Shown here in pieces: positions 1-8,816 of a stretch of DNA of 64,000 nt (its first letter is position 1; every line of letters begins with the position of its first letter). Origin of the DNA: Aureispira sp963837355 (lineage in GTDB: Bacteria > Bacteroidota > Bacteroidia > Chitinophagales > Saprospiraceae); contig CAWIMY010000002.1 in assembly GCA_963837355.1 (NCBI GenBank), positions 868,001 through 932,000 on the forward strand, in the 5' to 3' direction. The notes beneath the pieces are model-generated. The model searched no databases. It saw only the letters and a list, made by a program, of their open reading frames with translations, and had not been told where the DNA came from. Made by a program: the position numbers and the translations under genes.

Positions 1-1470
1 CAGTTGCGCGGCCACAACATGATGATTGCGGTGCAACCAACCGTTCACCAAGACTTCTTGAATGCAGGAGCCCTCTACGACGTAGAGCCCGTTAAGCAAA
101 TGAATACGGCTTATGATGACATTGGAGCGGTATTTTATGACGATGGCGTTATTTTTAGTTCGGATAGAGATACTACTAAAATTTCTTCGCACCGAGGATC
201 TTGGTTGTACAAACCTTATGTACAGTCTTATTTCATGACCGCTAACATGAAGGATAAGGCAACCAAGCAGTTTGAATATGGGATGCCTACTTTATTTGGA
301 GACAACCTAAACATGAACTACCACGATGGGCCAGTACGTTTTGATGGTAATGATCAAACCGCTTATTATACGGTTTTTGGTACCAACGATAAAAAATCAA
401 ACCGCCGCGCCAGCAGCCTCAACATGCGTATTGCTAGTAGCAAACGCGTAGGGGAGCAATGGACAAAGCCCAATACCAAATTGCGCATCAACAGCGCAGA
501 ATACTCGGTCATTCATCCTACGGTGACTCCTGACGGCGACAAACTGTTTTTCGCTTCGGATATTGCAGGTGGTTTTGGTGGCTTCGATATCTACGTGAGC
601 TACAACGAAAGTGGGGAATGGTCAAAACCTGTCAACTTAGGACCAGAAATCAACACAGAAGGCGACGAAGTATTTCCTTTCTATGGAGAAGATGAGAATT
701 TATATTTCTCCTCTGATGGACAAGCAGGAATTGGTGGCTTTGATATTTACTATTCTAGCTCTACTGCTGGCCGTTGGATGCCAGTGACTAACATGGGTGC
801 GCCCATCAATTCTAGCAAAGATGATGTCGCCTATATGGCAGATTCTTCAGGAACGTATGGCTACTTGTCTTCGAATCGTGTGCCTAAGCGCAACATGGAT
901 ATTTATTATTTCAAGCGCGTTGCTTTAGAATCTCAAATTTTAGTTTTTGACAAATCTACAGGACGAGGTATTGAAGGGGTAAAAGTGGAGAGTGAGTGTT
1001 TGCCTAAGAACAAAGAATGGGTCACTAACATCGACGGACGTATTTTTGTTCCCTTACCATTGGAGCGCAACTGTAAATTGATGTTGACGGCGGAGCAGTT
1101 TTCTGATACCGAAAAAGAAGTCTCTACATCGGGTTATGTACCTGGATCGGAGTTGTTTATTAATATTCCCTTACAGCTGAAAGAAGCAACCTTTGAGGCC
1201 AAAGGCCGTGTACTGGATGCGCTTTCTGGCGACCCCTTGATCGACGCGACCATTAGTTTGATTAGTGGCTGTGGCGAGGAAAAAATCAACGTACCTATTT
1301 CTTTTGATGGTACCTACACTGTTCCTTTGTCTAAGGATTGTTCGTATGTGCTCAAGATTGAGCGCGATGGCTTTTTTACCCATACCCAGACTTTTTCAAC
1401 GACAGGGATGCGTTTGTCCCAGACGTTCAAAAAAGATGTTCGTATGCCTAGAGCGGCAGGAACATTCTAA
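1..1470 (+). CDS. PD40-repeat / carboxypeptidase-regulatory-like envelope protein (5' truncated)
   Basis: The frame is open to the first base, so the true start lies left of the window; the in-frame ATG at 19 need not be the start. The visible 489 residues hold WD40-like PD40 beta-propeller blades (roughly residues 95-310), with repeated motifs such as HPTVTPDGDKLFFASD and GGFGGFDIYVS. Two carboxypeptidase-regulatory-like beta-sandwich repeats follow (about 310-385 and 395-470, each with a Gly-Arg-Val/Gly-Val-Lys start and paired cysteines). There is no OmpA domain at the C-terminus, unlike PorE-type T9SS proteins that combine TPR, PD40, CRD and OmpA. A role in the outer membrane or periplasm is inferred. 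The next gene, 58-125 bases downstream, also has PD40 blades plus OmpA domains, so the two may act together. A strong terminator separates them. Confidence 0.75.
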   Translation, partial: QLRGHNMMIAVQPTVHQDFLNAGALYDVEPVKQMNTAYDDIGAVFYDDGVIFSSDRDTTKISSHRGSWLYKPYVQSYFMTANMKDKATKQFEYGMPTLFGDNLNMNYHDGPVRFDGNDQTAYYTVFGTNDKKSNRRASSLNMRIASSKRVGEQWTKPNTKLRINSAEYSVIHPTVTPDGDKLFFASDIAGGFGGFDIYVSYNESGEWSKPVNLGPEINTEGDEVFPFYGEDENLYFSSDGQAGIGGFDIYYSSSTAGRWMPVTNMGAPINSSKDDVAYMADSSGTYGYLSSNRVPKRNMDIYYFKRVALESQILVFDKSTGRGIEGVKVESECLPKNKEWVTNIDGRIFVPLPLERNCKLMLTAEQFSDTEKEVSTSGYVPGSELFINIPLQLKEATFEAKGRVLDALSGDPLIDATISLISGCGEEKINVPISFDGTYTVPLSKDCSYVLKIERDGFFTHTQTFSTTGMRLSQTFKKDVRMPRAAGTF

Positions 1471-1505
1471 GTTAAAAAATACCGTTTATAACACATAGAC
1501 AACGC

Positions 1506-1538
1506 AGTCATCCCGAACTTGCTTCGGGATGACTTTTG
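1506..1538 (+). terminator. Intrinsic terminator after the PD40/CRD gene
   Basis: A perfect 12-bp stem (AGTCATCCCGAA / TTCGGGATGACT, 1506-1517 and 1523-1534) encloses a 5-base loop and runs into a T-rich tail. It lies 36 bases after the stop codon, so the following gene probably has its own promoter. Confidence 0.75.
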
Positions 1539-1594
1539 CATTCGCCCGAGTAGCCTATATTTACTCTCAACCAAGCCCTAAAGGTGCTTTTATT

Positions 1595-4183
1595 ATGACA
1601 AGATTTCTCTCCTCCATTGCTCTATTTTTAGGAATTTTTACCGCAGTACAAGCACAACACGCAGAAGTAGCGCAAGCCGATACCTACTTCAAGTCCTCGC
1701 TGTTTAAAGAGGCGATCCCACTGTATGAAAATGCGCTGGAAAAAGATCCCTACCTTGGGGATGCAATGGTTAATCTGGCGAAGTGTTATTATTACACCAA
1801 TAAACCGAAGGAAGCGGCGCTTTGGTATGCGCGTATTTTGCGCTACGACGGCTATAAGCAATACGCTTTTGATTACGGCTTGGTGCTCAAAATGACAGGG
1901 CAGTACAGCGAGGCTAAACGCTGGTTCCGAGAGTCGATGCGCAACAACTCTATGCGGGGGACGCATTATGCGAATTCCTGCGATTTTGCGTTACAACCCA
2001 ATGCCTTGGATGAGGTTTATACCGTAACCGCTCTACCAGGAATCAATTCTAAAAGTGCCGATTTTGCCCCTACCTTTCATTACGATCAACTGGTGTTTTC
2101 CTCGTCGCGCTCCATTGCTGTCACAAAGAATGGAGAAGTTGCTTGGACGAACGATGCTTTTAACCAGCATTATTTAGCGGAAGCAAACAACCAAAAAGAA
2201 GTAGCTACTGCACAAGTTTTGCGCTCTTATGTGGGCAACGACATCAACGATGCGCCAATGAGTTATGCGCCTACCGAAGATATGGTCGCTATTACTTCTA
2301 ATAATTTTATGGATGGCATTCGCCACATTGATGGCAGTGGCTTGATGATGGATTTGTATTTATACAAAATGAAGTCGATCAAAGAATGGGATGTCAAAAG
2401 TCAAAAATTCTTTCCTTTTAATGCCAATGTAGAAACCAAACGCCCCTATTCTACAGGACACCCTTGTTTTGCCGATAAAGGGATGACCTTATATTTTTGC
2501 TCTAACCGCCCTGGTGGTTATGGGGGCTATGATATTTATAAGAGTCGCCGCACGGCTACAGGTTGGAGTGTTCCCCAAAATTTGGGGCATCCAATCAATA
2601 CGGCAGGCAACGAAATGTCGCCTTTTATAGACGGTGATGGACGCTTGTATTTTGCCTCTGATTGGCATCCAGGTTATGGGGGCATGGACGTGTTTATGGC
2701 GGCGCGGGTTTCTTATGGCTGGGGAGAGGTGCAAAACCTAGGACGTGCCGTTAATTCAGAAAAAGACGATTTGTATTTTATTTTTGATGTGTCTAATAAA
2801 GTGGGCTATTTTACGTCTAATCGAGACGGTGGTCGTGGACACGAAGATATTTATCAAGTACGGCAGCAGCGCGCTTTGCCGCAACGACAAGTAGCGAGCT
2901 TAAACGTAGGAACTAAGTTTATTTTGGATGATCGCTATTTTAAGCCTGCCGATGGTGGTTTGCACAATAGCAGCGATCCACAATTGTACGATATCTTGCA
3001 GCGCTTAATTGACAATCCAACAAGTGTCATCCAAATTAACGGCTATACAGATGCAGTTGGTTCCGCTAGCAGCAATTTGGCCTTGTCCAAAGAACGGGCA
3101 TCGGCTTTAGCGAGCTTTTTTGTAGAGCGGGGCATCAACAGCAACCGCATCAAGATTGCGGGCTATGGCGAGAGCTTTTTGGTGAATGATTGTGGCGATA
3201 ACAACCGCTGTACTCCTGAAGAGCGCGCCGAGAATCGCCGATTAGAAGTTGTTGTTGTGGGAAATTTTATTAACAATGTTATCAACATTACTTATGATGC
3301 TGCTCCCGCTCCTAATGCGGATAAAATTGTAGAAGAGGCTGTTGCAATGGCAGTAGCGAGCAAAAAAGTAGTATCTCGTACCTCGTCGTCGTCCTCTTCT
3401 AGTAGCAATAGTAGTTATAAGAAGCCAGAGCGCAAATCGCATTATGCTATTGGTGATAAAATAGAAGTGGCTAGTGTGTTTTATGAGCATGGGAAATCTA
3501 GTATTGACCACAAAAAATCACCAGGTTTAAAAGAATTGTTAGAGATCCTCCAACAGCATCAACACGTCGTTATTGAAATTGGTGCCCACACCGATGCCAG
3601 TGGTTCTGCCAAATACAACCGAGAGTTGTCTGAAAAACGCGCTATTGCGGTCAAAAATTACTTAGAGAAAAAAGGTATTCCCTCCACGCGCTTAGTCGCT
3701 CGCGGTTATGGGGAGTCGCAGCTGCTCAACGGTTGTAAAGACGGTGTTAAGTGTTCCAAAGAAGAAAACGCGCTCAACCGCCGCACCGAATTTAAAGTCA
3801 TTGGGCAAAAAGGGTTTAAAGTAGGCGATATTATCAAAGTCGACAACATCAACTATGAACTGGATAAAGCCAAATTAGACATGGCGAATTCGCGCGGCCT
3901 GACTGAAATTATCGAATTGCTCAAAGACAACGAAATCAGTGTAGAAATTCGTTCCCACACTGATGCTAGAGGTTCTTCTACTTACAATACCGAACTTTCT
4001 GAGAAACGCGCCAAGGCCGTTTATGACTACCTCGTGAAAAACGGCATCAATAAGCACCGTTTAAAATACAAAGGCTACGGCGAATCTAAATTGCTCAATA
4101 AATGCAAAGATGGCGTGCGTTGCTCCAGTAGTGAACACGCTGAGAACCGCCGTACGGACTTCCGCGTGATTGGCTTGCGCTAA
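1595..4183 (+). CDS. TPR-PD40 protein with three tandem OmpA peptidoglycan-binding domains
   Basis: The ATG at 1595 is preferred over an upstream one at 1529 because it begins a clear signal peptide (MTRFLSSIALFLGIFTAVQA) and the upstream one lies inside a terminator. The mature 862-residue precursor has TPR helices (about 25-130), PD40 blades (about 150-430), then three OmpA_C domains (about 438-553, 615-738 and 742-862). Each OmpA copy keeps the peptidoglycan contacts: Asp in TDA(V/S/R)GS and Arg in LS(K/E)(E/K)RA. A Ser-rich linker of about 13 residues separates copies 1 and 2. The protein is probably anchored in the outer membrane/periplasm and attached to the cell wall. PorE-like T9SS proteins have one OmpA domain, so three in a row is unusual. 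A specific T9SS role is only a possibility. Confidence 0.85.
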   Translation: MTRFLSSIALFLGIFTAVQAQHAEVAQADTYFKSSLFKEAIPLYENALEKDPYLGDAMVNLAKCYYYTNKPKEAALWYARILRYDGYKQYAFDYGLVLKMTGQYSEAKRWFRESMRNNSMRGTHYANSCDFALQPNALDEVYTVTALPGINSKSADFAPTFHYDQLVFSSSRSIAVTKNGEVAWTNDAFNQHYLAEANNQKEVATAQVLRSYVGNDINDAPMSYAPTEDMVAITSNNFMDGIRHIDGSGLMMDLYLYKMKSIKEWDVKSQKFFPFNANVETKRPYSTGHPCFADKGMTLYFCSNRPGGYGGYDIYKSRRTATGWSVPQNLGHPINTAGNEMSPFIDGDGRLYFASDWHPGYGGMDVFMAARVSYGWGEVQNLGRAVNSEKDDLYFIFDVSNKVGYFTSNRDGGRGHEDIYQVRQQRALPQRQVASLNVGTKFILDDRYFKPADGGLHNSSDPQLYDILQRLIDNPTSVIQINGYTDAVGSASSNLALSKERASALASFFVERGINSNRIKIAGYGESFLVNDCGDNNRCTPEERAENRRLEVVVVGNFINNVINITYDAAPAPNADKIVEEAVAMAVASKKVVSRTSSSSSSSSNSSYKKPERKSHYAIGDKIEVASVFYEHGKSSIDHKKSPGLKELLEILQQHQHVVIEIGAHTDASGSAKYNRELSEKRAIAVKNYLEKKGIPSTRLVARGYGESQLLNGCKDGVKCSKEENALNRRTEFKVIGQKGFKVGDIIKVDNINYELDKAKLDMANSRGLTEIIELLKDNEISVEIRSHTDARGSSTYNTELSEKRAKAVYDYLVKNGINKHRLKYKGYGESKLLNKCKDGVRCSSSEHAENRRTDFRVIGLR

Positions 4184-4202
4184 CCAAGACGACGCTATAA
4201 GT

Positions 4203-4241
4203 AAAAAAAATCCCCCTCAAGGTTTTCACCGAGAGGAGGAT
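4203..4241 (-). terminator. Terminator for the SPOR/OmpA gene
   Basis: On the minus strand a 9-bp stem with one G-T wobble (ATCCTCCTC / GAGGGGGAT) is followed by eight Ts. It sits 33 bases past the stop of the minus-strand gene, in the space shared with the convergent triple-OmpA gene. Confidence 0.7.
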
Positions 4242-4273
4242 CTGCTTATTGAGAGCAAAGAAACACACTAATG

Positions 4274-5059
4274 TTAATCTTTCTGCAAGGATTTTGGAAC
4301 GCGAATTTTGTTCACAATTCCTAATACCTCTCCTCGCCCGTCGCGTATCGTAAACTCTACCCGACGATTATATTGTCTTCCCCGTGCGGCATCTTTGCCA
4401 TTGGGGTATTCATTAATGGCAATAGGATTACTTTCGCCATATACTTTTTCTGTAATTCTGTCTGCTGAAATTCCTCGATTAACTAAATACTGAATAGCAG
4501 CACTTGCTCTTTTGTCCGATAGTTCTTCGTTATAATTGAGGCTTCCTCGGGCATCCGTATGGCCATCTACTTCTACCGAATAACTGGGTTTTTGCTTCAT
4601 CAAACGCGCTAGACGATTGAGCTCAAACTTAGCATCAGGACGCAAGTAATGCTTATCAAAGTCAAAGAAAATACAACGCAAACTAGGAATAGTTACAATT
4701 TCTACTGCTTTGGCAATGTAGGGCTTGATGGTATTGCCTGTTGCCTTGGGAGCAATGTACTGGCAAGTCATGTTGCACTGCGCTTGTAAGGCATCAAAAT
4801 CAACAACACGTGCATTGACAAAACCGACTTTTATTACGATACTGCGTTTTGCTTCTGCATCCTCACGGCTATCTGCATCCAAGTAATAGCGGTAAATATA
4901 ATTGACGTCTAGTGTTTCATAGACATTGGCAATTTCTTTGAAATGGCCGTCCTTTACAGGTTCTGCAAAAGCTGCTACTTCAACGGCATACTTGCCATTT
5001 TGTGCAAGAGCAAGTCCGCTAAAAAGTAGGAAAGTAAAAAGTATAATTATTTTGGACAT
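4274..5059 (-). CDS. OmpA family protein with SPOR-like N-terminal region
   Basis: The start at 5059 opens a signal peptide (MSKIIILFTFLLFSGLALAQ); the longer frame to 5152 adds 31 residues with no signal-like character. The 261-residue precursor has an N-terminal region of about 100 residues reading YAVEVAAF..., with the pattern of SPOR/septal-ring-type domains (inference from pattern only). A C-terminal OmpA domain (about 135-255) follows, with FDFDKHYLRPDAK, GHTDARGS and LSDKRASAA; the Asp and Arg used for peptidoglycan binding are present. It is likely periplasmic or outer-membrane anchored, tethering the envelope to the wall. It faces the triple-OmpA gene tail to tail and lies downstream of uvrB on the same strand, with 144 bases between them. 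Confidence 0.85.
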   Translation of the reverse strand: MSKIIILFTFLLFSGLALAQNGKYAVEVAAFAEPVKDGHFKEIANVYETLDVNYIYRYYLDADSREDAEAKRSIVIKVGFVNARVVDFDALQAQCNMTCQYIAPKATGNTIKPYIAKAVEIVTIPSLRCIFFDFDKHYLRPDAKFELNRLARLMKQKPSYSVEVDGHTDARGSLNYNEELSDKRASAAIQYLVNRGISADRITEKVYGESNPIAINEYPNGKDAARGRQYNRRVEFTIRDGRGEVLGIVNKIRVPKSLQKD

Positions 5060-5203
5060 AAATGGTGCTTTGTAGTGATGTGCTAGAATGGTAACCTTCA
5101 AAAATCTATCATAAAGATTAGAAAAAGCTAGTTTTATAGACTTTATACCCATAAAACGATTCTATTTTTAAAACAAAATAACCCTCAAATTGTTCATTTA
5201 CGC

Positions 5204-7222
5204 CTAACCGAATTTTTCCTCGTACAAAGCTTTTAACGCCAGCATTTCATCTCGATGCTCGGCAGCGGTCAAGAAATCCATATCTTTAGAAGCGCTTTGC
5301 ATTTTCTTCTTAGATTGATCAATCGCTTTTCCCAACTGTTCTTGGTTCATATACTGTACAACAGGATCTGCGGCTAGGTTGTTCGCTACCGCATCAGATT
5401 GTAGGTAGTTCTTGGAACCGATCACCACTGTTTGCCCCATAATTTCCTCTTTGGATTTTTTAATGGTCATGGGTGTAATGCCGTGTTTTTCGTTGTACGC
5501 TACCTGAATTTTCCGACGGCGCATGGTCTCGTCAATAGTGGCTTGCATGGAGCGGGTGATTTTGTCGGCATACATAATAACACGGCCATTCACATTTCTT
5601 GCGGCGCGCCCTGCTGTCTGTGTAAGTGACCGCTCGTTTCTCAAAAATCCCTCTTTATCAGCGTCTAAGATAGCCACTAACGCCACTTCTGGTAAATCTA
5701 GCCCTTCCCGCAAAAGGTTAATTCCAATCAACACGTCATACACACCTAAGCGCAAGTCCCGTAGAATTTCTACCCGCTCTAAGGTATCAATATCAGAGTG
5801 AATGTATTGGCATTTGATGTTGAGTCGCGAGAGGTATTTGGATAATTCTTCCGAGCTGCGTTTGGTGATGGTTGTAATTAACACCCGTTCGTCATTTTTG
5901 ACACAATTGTCAATTTCTTCTAGTAAATCGTCAATTTGATTAATGCTAGGGCGCACACTAATCATAGGATCAATCAACCCTGTAGGGCGAATAATTTGCT
6001 CCACAATAGCTCCCTCTGTTTGCTGCAATTCGTAGTCCGCAGGTGTGGCGCTCACATAGACCACTTGGTTGGTGACGCTTTCAAATTCGTTGAAATTGAG
6101 CGGTCGGTTATCATAGGCCGAGGGCAAGCGGAAGCCGTGCTCCACCAAGGTGGTTGTTCGGGCGCGGTCACCTCCGTACATGGCTCTAAATTGAGGCAAG
6201 GTAACATGGCTTTCATCAATAATAATCAAAAAATCATCGGGAAAGTAATCCAATAAACAGAAGGGGCGGGCACCTGGTTGGCGGCCGTCAAAAAAGCGTG
6301 AATAGTTCTCAATTCCTGAGCAATAACCCAACTGGCGCATCATTTCTAAATCCAAGGTGACGCGCTCCTGTATGCGTTGTCCCTCCTCGTATTTGTGCTC
6401 GTCGTTAAAGAACTCAATCTGCTCGTGCAGCTCATCCTCAATATTGCGAATAATGCTTTGCATCTTATCCTTCTGCGCCACATACAAATTGGCAGGAAAA
6501 ATTGCAATGGCATCTAGTTTTTCAATGCTCTTTCCAGAGGAAATTTCAATGCGCTCAATCTCTTCAATCTCATCACCCCAAAACGTAATCCGATACCCAT
6601 CCTCTGTGTAGGGTAAGTTAATATCGACAGAGTCCCCCCGCACGCGGAACGTCCCTCTACTAAATTCAATTTCTGTTCTAGAATACAAACTATCAACAAG
6701 CATATACAACAGCTTGTTGCGACTCAATACTTGCCAAGTTTTCAAGCGAATGACGCTGTTTTTATAGTCGTCTGGATTACCCAAACCATAAATGCAGGAG
6801 ACCGAGGCGACGACAATAATATCGCGTCGTCCTGAGAGCAGTTGCGAAGAGGTGCGCAAGCGCAGCTTGTCAATTTCCTCGTTGATCGCCAGATCTTTCT
6901 CAATGTAAGTGTTGGTAGCGACAACGTAAGCCTCTGGTTGGTAATAGTCGTAATAGGAGACGAAGTATTCTACCGCGTTGTCAGGAAAAAATTGCTTGAA
7001 TTCGCCATAAAGCTGTGCGGTCAAGGTCTTATTGTGCGATAAAATAATGGTTGGGCGTTGTGTTTGCGCAATCACATTCGCCATCGTAAACGTCTTTCCC
7101 GAACCCGTTACCCCAAGTAAGCATTGGGCTTTTTCATTAGCATTAATACCTTTTACGAGTTTGCTAATCGCCTGTGGTTGATCACCCGTTGGCTTAAAAG
7201 GAGACTGCAAGTTAAATTTCAT
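5204..7222 (-). CDS. uvrB: Excinuclease ABC subunit UvrB
   Basis: UvrB is the damage-verifying helicase-like subunit of nucleotide excision repair: it is loaded by UvrA and recruits UvrC. The 672-residue length is normal for the family. Visible landmarks are the Walker A motif GVTGSGKT near residue 40, the beta-hairpin region rich in Tyr (EYFVSYYDYYQPEAYV), the DESH Walker B box, the helicase motif region QTAGRAARN, and a C-terminal UVR motif (about 635-670) that contacts UvrC. The start at 7222 matches the family N-terminus (F.L.SPFKPTGDQPQAI). The gene is alone in orientation with its neighbours and shows no damage. Confidence 0.98.
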   Translation of the reverse strand: MKFNLQSPFKPTGDQPQAISKLVKGINANEKAQCLLGVTGSGKTFTMANVIAQTQRPTIILSHNKTLTAQLYGEFKQFFPDNAVEYFVSYYDYYQPEAYVVATNTYIEKDLAINEEIDKLRLRTSSQLLSGRRDIIVVASVSCIYGLGNPDDYKNSVIRLKTWQVLSRNKLLYMLVDSLYSRTEIEFSRGTFRVRGDSVDINLPYTEDGYRITFWGDEIEEIERIEISSGKSIEKLDAIAIFPANLYVAQKDKMQSIIRNIEDELHEQIEFFNDEHKYEEGQRIQERVTLDLEMMRQLGYCSGIENYSRFFDGRQPGARPFCLLDYFPDDFLIIIDESHVTLPQFRAMYGGDRARTTTLVEHGFRLPSAYDNRPLNFNEFESVTNQVVYVSATPADYELQQTEGAIVEQIIRPTGLIDPMISVRPSINQIDDLLEEIDNCVKNDERVLITTITKRSSEELSKYLSRLNIKCQYIHSDIDTLERVEILRDLRLGVYDVLIGINLLREGLDLPEVALVAILDADKEGFLRNERSLTQTAGRAARNVNGRVIMYADKITRSMQATIDETMRRRKIQVAYNEKHGITPMTIKKSKEEIMGQTVVIGSKNYLQSDAVANNLAADPVVQYMNQEQLGKAIDQSKKKMQSASKDMDFLTAAEHRDEMLALKALYEEKFG

Positions 7223-7266
7223 GTGCGATTTTTATTAGAATGATTTGGAGAAGCATCCCCAAAAAT

Positions 7267-7300
7267 AAAAAATGCCTTTCTATATAGAAAGGCATTTTTT
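7267..7300 (-). terminator. Terminator downstream of the Cys/Lys-rich secreted protein gene
   Basis: The perfect stem AAAAAATGCCTTTC / GAAAGGCATTTTTT has a TATATA loop. On the minus strand it follows the stop at 7327 by 27 bases and ends in a T-run, separating this gene from uvrB. Confidence 0.8.
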
Positions 7301-7326
7301 AAATTCTTTTAGTAGGAAAGTGGTGA

Positions 7327-7761
7327 TTACTTCTCTGCTACTAATGTTGCTTTAGCTTTTGTAGTTTCTACAGAAGCGCTTGTTTTCTCTTCTGTAGCAG
7401 CTTTAGCTTTGGTACAAGTTGAAGTTGCACCTGCCTTAGACTTACAACAAGATTTAGTAGTAGTGGTTGCGTTTCCGCTTACCGCTGTTGCTGTAGCAGC
7501 AGTGGTTGATTTAGAACACGCCTTACCAGCAGTAGCAGTGCTTTTTGAGCAAGCTTTGCCATCTGCGGCTTTAGACTTGCAGCAAGACTTAGTAGTAGTA
7601 GCAGTGCTAACAGAAGTAGCGGTAGCTGTTTTAGACTTCGTGCAAGTTTTTGTAGTGTTGGCAGCCGCCGCTTTAGCAGCAGCATGTGGGCAACCTTGAG
7701 CAGAAGCAGTACCTAAAGAAGCAAAAGCGAAAAAGGCGAAAAGCAAAAATAAGTTTTTCAT
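7327..7761 (-). CDS. Secreted low-complexity Cys/Lys/Ala/Thr-rich repeat protein, unknown function
   Basis: The ATG at 7761 starts a clear signal peptide (MKNLFLLFAFFAFASLGTASAQ); the frame extends to 7815 without signal features. The mature part (about 120 residues) is built almost entirely of Ala, Thr, Ser, Lys and Cys, with degenerate repeats: TKTCTKSK, TTKSCCKSKA (twice), GKACSKST (twice) and TSTCTKAK. No known domain is recognisable. The paired and spaced cysteines could bind metal or form disulphides in the periplasm, but this is speculation. It has its own terminator and sits alone between uvrB and psd. The low-complexity sequence makes homology assignment unreliable, but the signal peptide, terminator and absence of stops support a real gene. 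Confidence 0.7.
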   Translation of the reverse strand: MKNLFLLFAFFAFASLGTASAQGCPHAAAKAAAANTTKTCTKSKTATATSVSTATTTKSCCKSKAADGKACSKSTATAGKACSKSTTAATATAVSGNATTTTKSCCKSKAGATSTCTKAKAATEEKTSASVETTKAKATLVAEK

Positions 7762-7944
7762 AGTTTGTTGAATTAAACGTTTGTAATAGAAAGATGTAGT
7801 AGGCGTGGTTATCACAAATTACTACAATTTCAATAATTATGCAAATTTGGAGCGCTGTTAACATAACAATAAGACAGCACCCTGATCTTCGTATAAAATT
7901 AACGCACGTTAACGGCAAACGCTGCTTTTAGGTGCGATAACTGG

Positions 7945-8613
7945 TTATTTTAGGTGGGCAATGGTGTCGGTGTTGCCATAAACCATCTGTCCCAATTCTA
8001 CCTTAATATCGGCATCTAAGGGCAAAAATAGATCGACACGCGAGCCTAGTTTGATAAAGCCCATGTCCTCGCCTTGGCGAACTTGATCGCCTGCTTTGAG
8101 GTAATTGACAATGCGCCGTGCTAAGAAACCCGCAATTTGGCGCATGACCAACCGTTGCCCGTTGGGCAAATCGTAGGCCACTGTAGTACGCTCATTCTCT
8201 GTAGAGGCTTTGGGGTTCCACGCCATTAAGAACTTGCCAGGATGGTATTTGCTGTAGGCAATTTTGCCGTTGATAGGATTGCGGTTGACGTGTACATTGA
8301 GGGGCGACATGAAAATCGATACTTGAATACACGCTTCGTTCAAGAACTCATTCTCTTGCGTTTGTTCGATTACTACAATCTTCCCATCAGCGGGCGCATA
8401 AATCACGGCATCATTTTGAGCCGCAATAGGACGCTCGGGATTGCGAAAAAACTGCAAAATAAAGACCATTAATACAACGGCCAACGTAATCATTAGGACC
8501 TGTATGACCAGTAAGGTGCTGGGAACTAGTAAAATAGCAGACAGAATTAAAATTAAGGCAAGGAGCCCTACTAGCAAAATAGAAGGTGTGCCTTCTTTAT
8601 GGAAACGCAACAT
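7945..8613 (-). CDS. psd: Phosphatidylserine decarboxylase proenzyme (short form)
   Basis: Converts phosphatidylserine to phosphatidylethanolamine at the cytoplasmic membrane. The 222-residue protein has two N-terminal membrane segments (about residues 10-50), the PSD core (APADGKIVVIE, FMSPLNVHVNRNP, HPGKF) and the processing motif GSR within KLGSRVDLFLP near residue 188. The serine of that motif becomes the pyruvoyl cofactor after self-cleavage. Length and the GSR site match the short (archaeal-type) Psd family common in Bacteroidota. The start at 8613 is chosen because residues before it (from 8694) are Cys/His-rich and unlike the family. A promoter-like sequence lies at 8744-8772. Confidence 0.93.
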   Translation of the reverse strand: MLRFHKEGTPSILLVGLLALILILSAILLVPSTLLVIQVLMITLAVVLMVFILQFFRNPERPIAAQNDAVIYAPADGKIVVIEQTQENEFLNEACIQVSIFMSPLNVHVNRNPINGKIAYSKYHPGKFLMAWNPKASTENERTTVAYDLPNGQRLVMRQIAGFLARRIVNYLKAGDQVRQGEDMGFIKLGSRVDLFLPLDADIKVELGQMVYGNTDTIAHLK

Positions 8614-8743
8614 AAGATCGATTGAATGATAAACGGCAGTGTCGCCAAATAAATGTAGACAGGAGGCTTTGCAGCAACCTATCGTTCCACACAAAACAAC
8701 AAGCTAGCAAAGATGTTTGCAAAAGCTATTCCTTAAAAGGCCA

Positions 8744-8772
8744 CAAATATACCTTTTATTTTTTGCTCCCAA
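8744..8772 (-). promoter_or_regulatory. Probable promoter for psd
   Basis: On the minus strand TTG (8772-8770), an 18-base spacer and TATATTTG (8751-8744) approach the Bacteroidota primary-sigma pattern TTTG-N19/20-TAnnTTTG. The leader to the psd start would be about 125 bases. Confidence 0.5.
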
Positions 8773-8816
8773 GGATTATTGCGACAAATAAGCGGGTACA
8801 ACCCGCGTCACCCTAT

